A DNA stretch of 64,000 nucleotides. Source: Clytia hemisphaerica (taxonomy: Eukaryota; Cnidaria; Hydrozoa; Leptothecata; Clytiidae). Made by a program: the position numbers and the translations under genes. The notes below the pieces were generated by a model. It saw only the letters and a list, made by a program, of their open reading frames with translations, was not told the DNA's origin and did no database searches. The number at the start of each line of letters is the position of its first letter. Position 1 is the stretch's first letter. The stretch is taken from assembly GCA_902728285.1 (NCBI GenBank), contig CACVBU010000050.1:3868919-3932918 (forward strand), given 5' to 3'. Shown piece after piece: positions 48,167 through 58,500 of the stretch.

Positions 48167-49555
48167 AAATCAAAACTGTGAAGCTAAAGACACAAAGATA
48201 TAATGACGTAATCCAAAGAAAACCTTCCGTGGTTATACGAGCGTGTAATTTGTAAATTGATTTTAGTGAGTTCGTCCACCGTATCAAGTACTTTCGTTTT
48301 CAAAATTTTCTTCCGATATCGCCGCACCATGCCTATTGTAATACTTTCGCTAAGGCGACATTAACAAACCTTATTGCCAGCTAATGTATGAACGTCTTTA
48401 GGCGAATTATTCCTATACGTAGAGGAATTGAAAAAAAATTGCATCATAGAAAAATTCTTATAAAATTAATTTCTATATATTTTGCATGGTTGTCATGTAG
48501 TTGACTAAATACTGTAAATATTTATTAATTTTTGAATGAATAATTTTGCATAAAAATCTTTTTTTCAATTTTTGTTACATTTTTGTATGTGGTTAAAAAT
48601 TATTTCCACATCAAAATTCTTCTTTTCTTTTTCTGTGTTAATTTTTTCTTCATTCAAAATTCTTTTACCGTGACTTTTGCTGAGATCGGTAAGTATTTAA
48701 GATTTGATTAAGTAACTTAACCAAATGTCGCTATTTACGCGCGTCGGATAATAACTTTCAAATTTTCTTTTTTCAAACTTCTTTATTATATATACTTCTG
48801 ATTTTCAGGGATTAATCTTCAAATACGATTTTTTTTCGAGAATTTTAAAGTTCGACTTTTTGGGTCATTGTGACCCAGTCTGCTCACAACATCAAAACAA
48901 CATTCATTTAACATACAAATAAAGTTTAAAGACGTCGAGACAATCTTAATTGTGTGCCGACTGAGAAGAGCAAGCCTTCTTTTCTAGCAGCTTTTGTAGA
49001 AAATCTCAAGTAAATATTTCGTTTTTCTATTATCCTGTAAAATGTAAACCTCTATCAACCTTTTCCACTTTAGTTTTGAAATAATTAAAAAAGGAACAGT
49101 CGATGGCACCATGATCCACACCTCGCAAACAGTCAATAAACTAATTTTAAACGGCATTGGAGCTAATCGGTAGGTAGGACTTTGGCAAACAACGTTGCTT
49201 TAAAGTTAATCAAACATTTTTTTTTTTTATCTATAGTATAGGTAACACGAACAAATAGTACAAAACCAAAGGTTCCTAACCTCCCGCAAAAGGACCACCA
49301 GATCATACCGCCAGGGGGATCAAACATTCAGGGATATGTTAAAGATAAATTTTCTCAAGAAGTCTAAGTTCATCTTTTTCGCCTGAAATATTTAACTCAC
49401 GGTTATTCTTCATTATTCAATAACAGGGCCACCACAAAGCGGGAGGGGTGGGTCATGGCGCCCCCACTTTTTTGCAAAGTAACAATATTTGGTTGAGCTT
49501 CCTTAGACTCTACCCCATTATCAATTTCATGGCATGGACCCTGCGATATACTATT
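48167..49555. other. probable promoter and 5'-UTR region of the HEPN/NB-ARC/TPR gene
   Basis: No coding signal. A possible splice donor (CGGTAGG) occurs near 49170. Transcription start not located. Confidence 0.3.
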
Positions 49556-49733
49556 TACAGTTGACGCTCTCTAATTCGATCTTTAAGGGGAATTGGATTT
49601 TCATCGAATAAGGGAGCTTATCGAATAAATGAGTGACGTTTATGAGAGTTTCTTGTTGACGGGGACTTTAAATTTCATCGAATAAGGGAGCCTATCGAAT
49701 AGTAGAACGTCGAATTTGAGAGCGCCAACTGTA
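49556..49733. mobile_element. TA-flanked MITE, ends TACAGTTGACGCTCTC
   Basis: Inverted ends TACAGTTGACGCTCTC / GAGCGCCAACTGTA; interior repeats ATCGAATAAGGGAGC. It lies just upstream of the branch point in the 5'-UTR intron of the HEPN/NB-ARC/TPR gene. Confidence 0.6.
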
Positions 49734-49752
49734 TATGAAAACAACACTGAAA

Positions 49753-49786
49753 TACTAACATAGCTTTCCGTCTTCTTCTTTTCTAG
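49753..49786 (+). promoter_or_regulatory. branch point and 3' splice site of a 5'-UTR intron upstream of the HEPN/NB-ARC/TPR gene
   Basis: A perfect TACTAAC branch-point sequence at 49753-49759 is followed by a pyrimidine-rich tract and TTCTAG at 49781-49786, 52 bases before the ATG. This implies a non-coding first exon upstream and an intron ending here; I did not find its donor with confidence. A TA-flanked inverted-repeat element (49556-49733) lies just upstream, inside that presumed intron. Confidence 0.55.
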
Positions 49787-49838
49787 ATTTGTTCTACCTG
49801 ATAGTCCATAAAGCAATTTGTAACAAATCACCTCCAAG

Positions 49839-52800
49839 ATGAGTAACATACGTCCTGAAGAAAAATGCATCAAAACATTAGACGAAAAATTAGAAATGGA
49901 CCAACTTTTAAAACTCTTTACTATCTTTCCAACAGAAGAGGATTTATTATACGAAGCTTTAGAAGAACATCAAAAGATTTTCGAAGGTTTAAGATACAGA
50001 GCGATCATCTCTGATGAGCAATATGAATCTCTATTACCATATTCTCGACTAACTGATTTCTCGCAATTCGATTACCATGTTTTACACTTGCTTATCTACA
50101 AGTTTACTGATTTAAAGAAGCCAGAAACAGGTTGGGAAAGTGAGCCTTTAGATGAGGACCAATCAGAATCGGCGTGTTATGTACGTGTTTATCTAGCACG
50201 GAAAGCGATCAGTTTAATCAAACCACCCGTCTCGTACGCTGTATATCATGGAATTTTTAATTACGCTCGGCAACCGTTGCTAGATCTTGGTAATGAAAAA
50301 CGATCATTGACATGTTTAAGTGTTCCAAAAAGATTTGGAGCTACGCAGCCTCATCAACATTACGTTGGCCGTAAGGACGAGATAGCAGAGATTGACGATT
50401 ATCTACATAAACCAGTAACGCCGGATGCGCCACGTAAAGCCGTCATCGTTCACGGCCCGAACGGTATCGGAAAACGTGAGCTGGTAAGGATGTATATCCG
50501 GTTAAAGGGATATCGGTACGGAGATAATATCATTTGGTTAGATTCCTCTACGAATTATAATTTACAGAAATCTATAAGAACTCTTTGTCAAACTTTGAGT
50601 TTATCAATAGCTGACGCACATGGTGACGTAATGGATTCCGTTGCACTAATGGAAAGCGTTCACGAATATTTTTTGAACTCAACTGTTTTATTTATCTTTG
50701 AGAACGTGCAGTCAATGAAACAAATTGCAAGTTTGATATCCAGTAATGAACTCTCATATACTATCATAACGACTACTAAGATATTTTGCGCCCGGCGTTT
50801 TAACCATACGTCCGTTAGCAAACTACCGTTAACAACAGCTGAGGACTACCTTAAACGTGCATTACCGATTGGCGATCCTTTCCAAACAGTAAGTCTTCGA
50901 AAACATCTAGCAAAATCACTTCGGTTCAATCCATTAGCTTTAAGCTTGGCAACTGCATTCATTACTCATAGTCAGACAAGTACCTGGGATTATATTTATG
51001 CAGTGAAGACTGTTGTTAAAGAACACATGCCCAGAAGGGTGGTTAACAAGAAAGATCGCATTCTTACTTCCAACTATACAGCATTTTATTTGACATGCAA
51101 CGCGCTGACTGAGAACTCTTTATCAGTTTTCATACTCAAAATATTATCCTATTTGAATAATTCATCCATCGATGCTACTCTGGTTGAAGAGATTTTAAAA
51201 CATTGTGAGATGCATGCAAATATGAGTAATTTCAACCAAGCTCTGGATTTTCTGGTTAAACTATCTTTGATTCAAATCACCGAAGGCTCTGGTAAGGATG
51301 AAACGAAACAGATTCTTATCCATTCATCCATACAAGAAGTGAATCGTATTTATCAGATGGAGTATAGTACAAATAAACTACGACCTTTTCATTGCATCTT
51401 AGATTATATTTTCAAATTCTCCGGCTTTCATCAACAACGTCATCTAGCCTGTGGACAAACATGGTTGGATCATTTAATGTATATTTTCGAGGCTAAATCA
51501 GTGCATAGTCATTTTCTATTAAAATGCAAGCAAAATCAGGACTTTTTACTTGATGTGTTCTCTTCAAAAGGACTTTGTCATGATTTGTTACCGATATACA
51601 AGAAATTGGAAAACATTTGTGAGAAACGATCGAAGGATCGGTTTAACATTAAAATCATGATTGCTAAATGCTTTCAAAACCTTGGACAGCTCGGTTTGGC
51701 ATTATCTGAATTTGAAGATATTGAATATCGATTAATAAAAAACTTCGGTGAAGACGATCCTTTATTGATTGAGACCAGATTCTTAAAAACCTCTTTAATA
51801 TACAAACAACAAAGATATACGACTGCTCTTGAGCTGTGTAATGGTATCTTAACACAAATGACAAAGTTGAAAATGGACAACCCTGAGTTACGACTTCAGA
51901 TTCAATATTTAGTTCTGAAATGTAAAAATAAGTCAGGTGAGAAAACAACAAAACTTTCAGAATTGGAGACCATTGAAAAAGAGAAATCGAATGTTTTTCA
52001 AGAAAATCATCCCTGTGTTTTCCGCATACAATATGATATTGGTAAACATCTTTTGAAAGCTGGAGATGTCCCTAAAGCCATCGCCAAATTCAGAACATTG
52101 GAATCAGTGCAATTGAAAATCCTTGGCGAGAAACATAAAAGTGTATTAAAAACAAAGACAAAGTTAAGCGAATGTTTTAACCGGCTCCACGATTACGAGC
52201 AATCTTTACCATACCTCGATTACATTCGAAACAGTCATAAACAACTTTACGGACCCGAACACATTATTTCGTTACATTCTGAACGTGATTATGTCGAATG
52301 TTTACAAAACACGTGTCGCCACGATGAAGCTTATGATGTGTTATCACGGATTGAAACTGTACAACAGAACCATCATGGATCCTACAAGATTGACGATATC
52401 ATATCAACAAAACAGAATGTTGCGAATACGTTACAGGTTATGGGTTACTATCCTGAAGCACTGGATAAATACCAGGACATGCTACAGATGCAACGAGCAT
52501 ATTACGAAGACGATACACATCCAGAGATTCTCAAAACTAAACACTCATTTGCAAATTGTATACACGAGCTTGGTTATCTAGAAGAAGCTACTAAACTGTT
52601 TAAGGAAATCGAACTCGAGCAAATCAAAAAGCTTGGTGAGAATCACCAGGATGTGTTAAGGACGCAGAATAATCTGTCTGTTTGTCTCATTGATTCATGT
52701 CAGGAAAAGAAAGCTTTCAAGGAGTTGAAAGAAGTTGAAGAGAAACAGAAATCCACCTTAACAACGCACCATCCAGAGCTCTTAGTAACGCAAACAAACA

Positions 52801-53249
52801 TGGCGGTTTGTTTACACAAGCGACAATATTTTGATCGAGCCTACAAGAAATACCAAGATGTTCTCCATTATCAAAAACAGCATTTTGGAGAACGTTCTCT
52901 GGTGGTTCTGACATTGAAACATCAAATTGCCATATGCGTACATGACCAAGGGAATTGTATGGAAGCTCTACAAAAATACGATGAAGTTTACAATGCTGTA
53001 TCAGCATATTTTGGTGCAGACCATCCAGAAACGTTGAGAATTCGTTACAACAGAGCCATTTGTTATTACGATTGCAAGAAATATAAGAGAGCTTTCCACG
53101 AACTGGAATTAGTAGAGGATCTACAGATGGATGTTCTTGGTGAGAACCACCCTGATACTCTACGAACACAAATAAGCCTTAACATATGTGGTAGGGATGT
53201 TAATAATGTCTTGCTGGGTGGACCAGGTAATATGTGCACTATCATTTGA
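49839..53249 (+). CDS. HEPN (DZIP3-like) / NB-ARC-like NTPase / TPR receptor-type protein, 1136 aa
   Basis: Single uninterrupted coding exon; the ATG has A at -3. Domains in order: residues ~40-152 resemble the DZIP3-type HEPN domain (SRLTDFSQFD near 69, TGW at 97-99); ~165-400 an NB-ARC/STAND-like NTPase with YVGR entry at 175-178, P-loop HGPNGIGK at 205-212, Walker-B-like VLFIFEN at 283-289, TTTK at 311-314, FNPLALS at 363-369 and an MHD-like IHS at 494-496; ~600-1115 about twelve kinesin-light-chain-type TPRs at ~42-residue spacing, marked by G-E-x-H-P (722, 763, 892, 933, 976, 1059, 1101). Oddities: the HEPN R-x4-6-H motif lacks its His, the P-loop has Arg-Glu where Ser/Thr is usual, and Walker B ends FEN instead of DD. 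The C-terminus CTII fits a CaaX box. By analogy with NLR/STAND proteins I infer a cytosolic or membrane-tethered sensor with a TPR ligand or partner surface. Domain order: confident. Ligand and effector activity: unknown. Confidence 0.9.
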   Translation: MSNIRPEEKCIKTLDEKLEMDQLLKLFTIFPTEEDLLYEALEEHQKIFEGLRYRAIISDEQYESLLPYSRLTDFSQFDYHVLHLLIYKFTDLKKPETGWESEPLDEDQSESACYVRVYLARKAISLIKPPVSYAVYHGIFNYARQPLLDLGNEKRSLTCLSVPKRFGATQPHQHYVGRKDEIAEIDDYLHKPVTPDAPRKAVIVHGPNGIGKRELVRMYIRLKGYRYGDNIIWLDSSTNYNLQKSIRTLCQTLSLSIADAHGDVMDSVALMESVHEYFLNSTVLFIFENVQSMKQIASLISSNELSYTIITTTKIFCARRFNHTSVSKLPLTTAEDYLKRALPIGDPFQTVSLRKHLAKSLRFNPLALSLATAFITHSQTSTWDYIYAVKTVVKEHMPRRVVNKKDRILTSNYTAFYLTCNALTENSLSVFILKILSYLNNSSIDATLVEEILKHCEMHANMSNFNQALDFLVKLSLIQITEGSGKDETKQILIHSSIQEVNRIYQMEYSTNKLRPFHCILDYIFKFSGFHQQRHLACGQTWLDHLMYIFEAKSVHSHFLLKCKQNQDFLLDVFSSKGLCHDLLPIYKKLENICEKRSKDRFNIKIMIAKCFQNLGQLGLALSEFEDIEYRLIKNFGEDDPLLIETRFLKTSLIYKQQRYTTALELCNGILTQMTKLKMDNPELRLQIQYLVLKCKNKSGEKTTKLSELETIEKEKSNVFQENHPCVFRIQYDIGKHLLKAGDVPKAIAKFRTLESVQLKILGEKHKSVLKTKTKLSECFNRLHDYEQSLPYLDYIRNSHKQLYGPEHIISLHSERDYVECLQNTCRHDEAYDVLSRIETVQQNHHGSYKIDDIISTKQNVANTLQVMGYYPEALDKYQDMLQMQRAYYEDDTHPEILKTKHSFANCIHELGYLEEATKLFKEIELEQIKKLGENHQDVLRTQNNLSVCLIDSCQEKKAFKELKEVEEKQKSTLTTHHPELLVTQTNMAVCLHKRQYFDRAYKKYQDVLHYQKQHFGERSLVVLTLKHQIAICVHDQGNCMEALQKYDEVYNAVSAYFGADHPETLRIRYNRAICYYDCKKYKRAFHELELVEDLQMDVLGENHPDTLRTQISLNICGRDVNNVLLGGPGNMCTII

Positions 53250-53325
53250 GAGAAACTCAGGTACCAAAGGTTCATCCAACGTCTGTAACGTTTAAAAGAC
53301 AATTGGTGGCAATTCCCCGTCAATG

Positions 53326-53483
53326 TAAAGGCCGGCCTCCACTGCATGCGAAATGGGCGACAGTTTTTTTCTTAACCTTTTTTGCCTGAAAAAAAGATTA
53401 CGTCAATTTTCAACCGACCAATGACCTTACAAAAACGTTAAAAAGTTTTCGCTCATGTCGCGCGAAAGTGGAGACCAGCCTTA
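53326..53483. mobile_element. MITE downstream of the HEPN/NB-ARC/TPR gene
   Basis: Inverted ends TAAAGGCCGGCCTCCACT and AGTGGAGACCAGCCTTA. Half of a similar element (AAAGGCCGTTCTCCACTTGC) lies at ~59972 in a thymidine kinase intron. Confidence 0.45.
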
Positions 53484-53869
53484 AGTCTTAAGATTTTGAT
53501 ATTCGACATCTATATATTTTATAAGGCTATAGTTTTCCTTCGGTTAAGACCATGTTCACACGTCACTGTTCCATTTCGCTCCAAAATGATTTTCGTTACG
53601 GATGGAGTGTGTACATATTGGTTTCAGAGCAAGAAAACAGAGCAGTTCCGTTCCGATGAAAAAAGTGGAAGCCAAACCGTTTCGATCTTTTTGCTTTGTA
53701 AACGTCTTCTTTTTTGATGTTTCGAATTCTAACGTTCACACTTGTTTCAGAGCCGTTTCGATACGTCACCGTAACGTCTGAACATAGTCTAATACTCAGC
53801 TTGCGGGCTAATGGCGATTACATAAGATTCTCGAAAATTTCCAAGGAGTGCAATTGATTACTCCCATTG

Positions 53870-54081
53870 TGGGGGGGCGTACGGGTTTGACGGTGTGACG
53901 GTATTAACCCTTTTTTCTATCGGTGTTTCGGTGTTTGAAGAAAAAAGTGACGGTATTTCGGTGTCAAACATGCCATGCAGTGACAAAATTAAGGATTTTA
54001 GCAAATTTTGCTGTCGGTGTTGACGGTAATCCAAGAAATATGCGTCGATATTTCGGTGTCTGCGACCCCCGTACGCCCCCC
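53870..54081. mobile_element. 212-bp MITE with GGGGGGCGTACGGG ends and 8-bp target duplication
   Basis: Ends GGGGGGGCGTACGGG and CCCCCGTACGCCCCCC; TCCCATTG flanks at 53862-53869 and 54082-54089. A relative lies at 7236-7578. Confidence 0.7.
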
Positions 54082-54089
54082 TCCCATTG

Positions 54090-55505
54090 GGGTTAATGAT
54101 ATACACGAAACATCTTCAATCATCAATTTTAAATACTATTTGAAACTACTTGGCAAATTGTGATTTACTGAATTTGAAATTCTTAAGAGCATTTTTATGG
54201 CCGGTTTTGACGAGTTTTACATGTTTTTAAATGAATTTTCCGGATTTTCGCTTTCCAAACATGGCCTACAAATTTTGTTTTGAGAATAATGGATGATGGT
54301 TTTTTTTCAGATCACCTGAGTGGGTTGACACGAGAATCAATTTTAATGGCTTTTACTTTCTGTGCTTTTTTTAAAGTCTTGCAGAGTTTTTATATAGATT
54401 CTCAATAATTTATCAATGCCAAGTCAAACTGTCTTTAATTATTCAATTTCTTTATTATCTTAATGTTTTGAATTGAACTTAAAGCCTTTAGTAACAAGAA
54501 TAAAAAATAAACTACTAGCCTTTTTGCCCTCCCCGAGCTTCGATTTCGAGGAAAATTCCCTACTAAATTATTTTGAAAATTTTAATTCTTATAAAAAGAA
54601 CGCAATTTATTATTTATTATTCTTTCAAAATGTTGTGAATTTTGACAGACTTAGTATATACGATATTATATTTTTAGTACTGAAATTTTGTAATACATTT
54701 TGAATTCAAAAATAATATCACGATTTAGAAATTTGAAATGGACAGTATTGTCACAGTAGCGTTCCAGTGGAGGGGGGGGGTGCCTTAGGAAATGTAAGGT
54801 ATTGGGATGTACTTTAAGACTCGTGTTTTATCTTTGAAACCATAGTCCTTATAAAAAACACTGGTCTGCACTGGAAGCTTATTGTTTTAACTTTTTGTGA
54901 GCTTTTTCTTTGTTAATTTCAAAAGATAAAAATCGATTTGCTCAGTTTTTGATTACATTACCAAGTCCTCTTGGGATTGGTTTAAGATTTAATCACATGA
55001 TCAAAAAGTGAGCAAAACAAACTAATTTCTCAACACAAGTTCAAGTAAGAAACAATGGAAAGAAACAAAAGTCTTCCAGACCAGGATTTTTATACGGACT
55101 ATGTTGAAACCCATTACACCCATCTATCAGAGACCCTGTCAGATCAACCCTGTAATTGATTTTCCAAAAATAGCGTAAGGTAAAGCCCCAGTAGAATAAT
55201 GAGTACTGGTCAGACCACTCACTACAGCAAAGAACAAGACATTTAAACTCTCTGAAATTTCATCATAATTTAGCTTATATTTGTGGGTATACATGAACAT
55301 TTAAAAATTATCAGGAAAATGGTTATCTATCTAAAATATAAAAGGTAAAAGAAGATTAGAACATAAAAAATCTTGAAATAAAGTATCAAAAACTTCGAAA
55401 AAGATTAAAAGGCAAGTTTCCTCTAACTCAGCCGAAAAATTGAATATAATTATCTAAACATATTTACAAAAGCGAATCACTTAAAATCCTAAAATTTTAC
55501 TTCCT
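54090..55505. other. intergenic, between the convergent HEPN/NB-ARC/TPR and thymidine kinase genes
   Basis: The two genes face each other, so both 3' ends fall here. No strong AATAAA for either was identified, and no exon. Confidence 0.35.
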
Positions 55506-58500
55506 TTAAAAGCTTGCATTCTCGGTACGATGGTGGAAAAGAACACCGGTCGAAATATTTTCCATTGAAAGTAAAGGTTTACGTCGTTGTCGGACTTTCT
55601 CCTTTTGACGTTCTAAAGTGTCGATATCTAGATTTTGAGAGTGACAATCTCGACAAGCTGCCATATATTTATCTGCTCCACCGATAACTTCGATCTGGAA
55701 ATAAATCAAGAAAAACAATATCATTTCTCAACTTGCTAAAGTGGTAATAGAGGGGTGCACACCAGGCTCGCATTATGCTTAGCATTCTATTGTTCTTAAA
55801 AAATGGCCATATTGTTTAAGAACAATAGAATGCTAAGGTACCAAAATCTGAGCCTGCGTATGCTTATAAACGTTATGCTTATGGAAAAAAACATGTACTG
55901 CTCATTCGTAACTTCGGTTACAATACAAGATTTTTTAAATTTTTTTTTATTTTTATACGCACTGATATTATCCCGTAACAGTTATCGTATTATCATATAA
56001 TACCTATATTACTGTATAACACGTATTATTATATACCTGTAGGCAAAAACAGCCATTGAATAATTCCTGATATACCATGGCTATTATATCACGGTAGAAT
56101 TTTTTTTTCAAATTTTGCTTTCAAAGTTTGAGTTTTTTTGTCGCTCTTTTTGTTATCAAAGAAATTCATTCAAATAAATCTATTGTCAATTTCATGAACA
56201 AATTTTAGGACTCAAAGTAATTAAGAAAATCATTAAAAAAGAAAAACATTCGAACGTTCGATTATGGGAGTGTTTTAAGTGAAACGTTTGACTATTGACA
56301 TAACTAATTTTTTGTTTTTGCCTCTAGGTATATAATAAAACATATATTCAATAGGTTTTCGTTGGTTATTGGATTTATTAACCCTCGGTGATGTATATTC
56401 AACTCGGCTTCGCCTCGTTGAATATTACATCACCTCGGGTTAATAAATCTCAATAACCAACTTTTACCCATTGAATATCTGCTTATTATAAACGACTGCA
56501 GTAATGTGAATTACCTTAAGGGAACTTTTTTTGGCGGGAATTAATTTTGGCGGGCAGAAATTTTCCTAAAATTTTTTAATTTCGGCGGGAACTTATTTTG
56601 GCCAATAGTGAATTTTTTAAATTTTGGTGGGAACTAATTTTGGCGAATGACAGCGTAAATATGTTCTCTTTTGCCTTATGTTGAGCAATTTTGTGGAATT
56701 TCGGGGGTTATTTAGGCAAGGAAACAAAAAAATTTAATTTTGGCGGGAACTTATATTGGCGAGTGAGCAAAATATTTAATTTTGGCGGGAACTAATTTTG
56801 GCGAATTTCGTCTAAATTCGTCAAATCCGTCAAAATTAGTTCCCGCCAAATTAAGTTCCCTTAAGGTAGTGAATGTGTTTATTTAGAAAAAAAGGAATCT
56901 CTCTGACTTACCGTAGTATCACTTATTAGTCGTTTGGTGAAAGATCCTTCGCCATAACAATTCATACAAACTGCACTCAATTTGACAACACTTTCTGCTA
57001 GTGGTACCAATTGTAAAATATTACCAAATGCCTAGAAAAAGAAAAAATTGTTACAATTATGTGTTACTATTTTTTGGTTTGGACTCGAAAGAAGTCAAAA
57101 ATATTCACACTCAGCAACTCTTGAATCAACTTATCCAATGGGCTATTCCATTTTTAAACCAGGGGGTCGATTTTCCAATAATATTTTGTTCATTGTTCAT
57201 TTTTCAGTTTATCAAAGCGGGTCATTGTTAGGGCTTCCAGAGTTTCTAGAGGGGTCTCTTCATCAACTGACGTCAATAGATGTCTTCTAGCCCATTTCCA
57301 AAAAAATTTCAACTTCTAGCGGGTTCTACCCTAGACTTCCAGGGCACAAGTTATTCAAAATTAATAGTGCGGTTAGTAAAAGTTTGCCAAAACCCCTGTA
57401 TAATTTTTGTTTAGAATAGCCCAATCACACGCCTAAATTTGCTAATAAACATTTTTTTATAAGAAAAAATGTTCTTAACATGTTCTTAATTTCACCATGA
57501 TGTCAATATTTTTGTTAATTTTCCAAAAAAATCGGGTGTTTTAGAGTCAAGAAAGCCTTAAAATGTTCTTAACTTGCACTTAAGAATTCGGTCATTGAAG
57601 CCATATGTTCTTATATAGTTTGCTCTTATAAAAAAACATGTATAGTATTTAGAAAATAACTAACCTTTCGTTGAAAATCTCCATCTAAAGCAGCTACAAT
57701 TACCGTCTTTTTCAGCTTAGCCATCTTTTCACAAAATTCGACAACATCAGGGAACTACAAATAAAGGAGGTAGGAAAGTACGGTGGCAAAGACAGCAATT
57801 GCTATAATAGCTACATAATATAACATAACTACTTTGTACTTGCTTGGAACCTTTTGGGAAGAACTTTTGGCGGGAATTTAATTTGGCGGATGGCTGAAAA
57901 AGTTTTTTCGTAAGGAAATTTAATCTGGTGGATCAGGGAAAATGCTAATTTTGGCGAGAATTTAATTTGGCGGATGATGGATTTTTAAATCTGAAATCAG
58001 TATGAAAACATCGGACATAAAAAGAGAAGAATTAAATTTGGCGGGAATTTTTAAATTTGGCGGATGGTCGAAAAACCTTAATTTGGCGGATTTCAGACAA
58101 ATCCGCCAAATCCGCCAAATTTTCTTTCCGCCAAAGTTTCTTCCTTTAATGTACTTTCTATGAAATTTTCTTACACCCCTGCCTCAGTGACCTGGTGAGA
58201 ATGTTATAATTTTCGCAAATAAAGCCCATTGGGAGAGATATCTCTTGTTTTTAAAAGGTAGAAATTATAAATTGTATTTTGGAGTATTTTTACGTTTCCC
58301 AGTGGGGATGTAGATTTATTATAAATTTTCAGTGGGGATTAATATTCCTATGTGGGAGGATTTCTTGACCAAATTTTCAAGTGGGTATGGGGTCCCGATG
58401 GGCCTATTATCTAGCTTGAATAGTAGCTCGTTCTATACATACCCTAAGCATTATAAGATATACAGGGGAGTCTCCTTAACTTAAACACGCAAGAAGTACA

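Noticed and set aside
51664..53347. Several minus-strand frames antisense to the large receptor gene
   Set aside because: They are shadows of the 1136-residue coding exon and have no protein-like composition.
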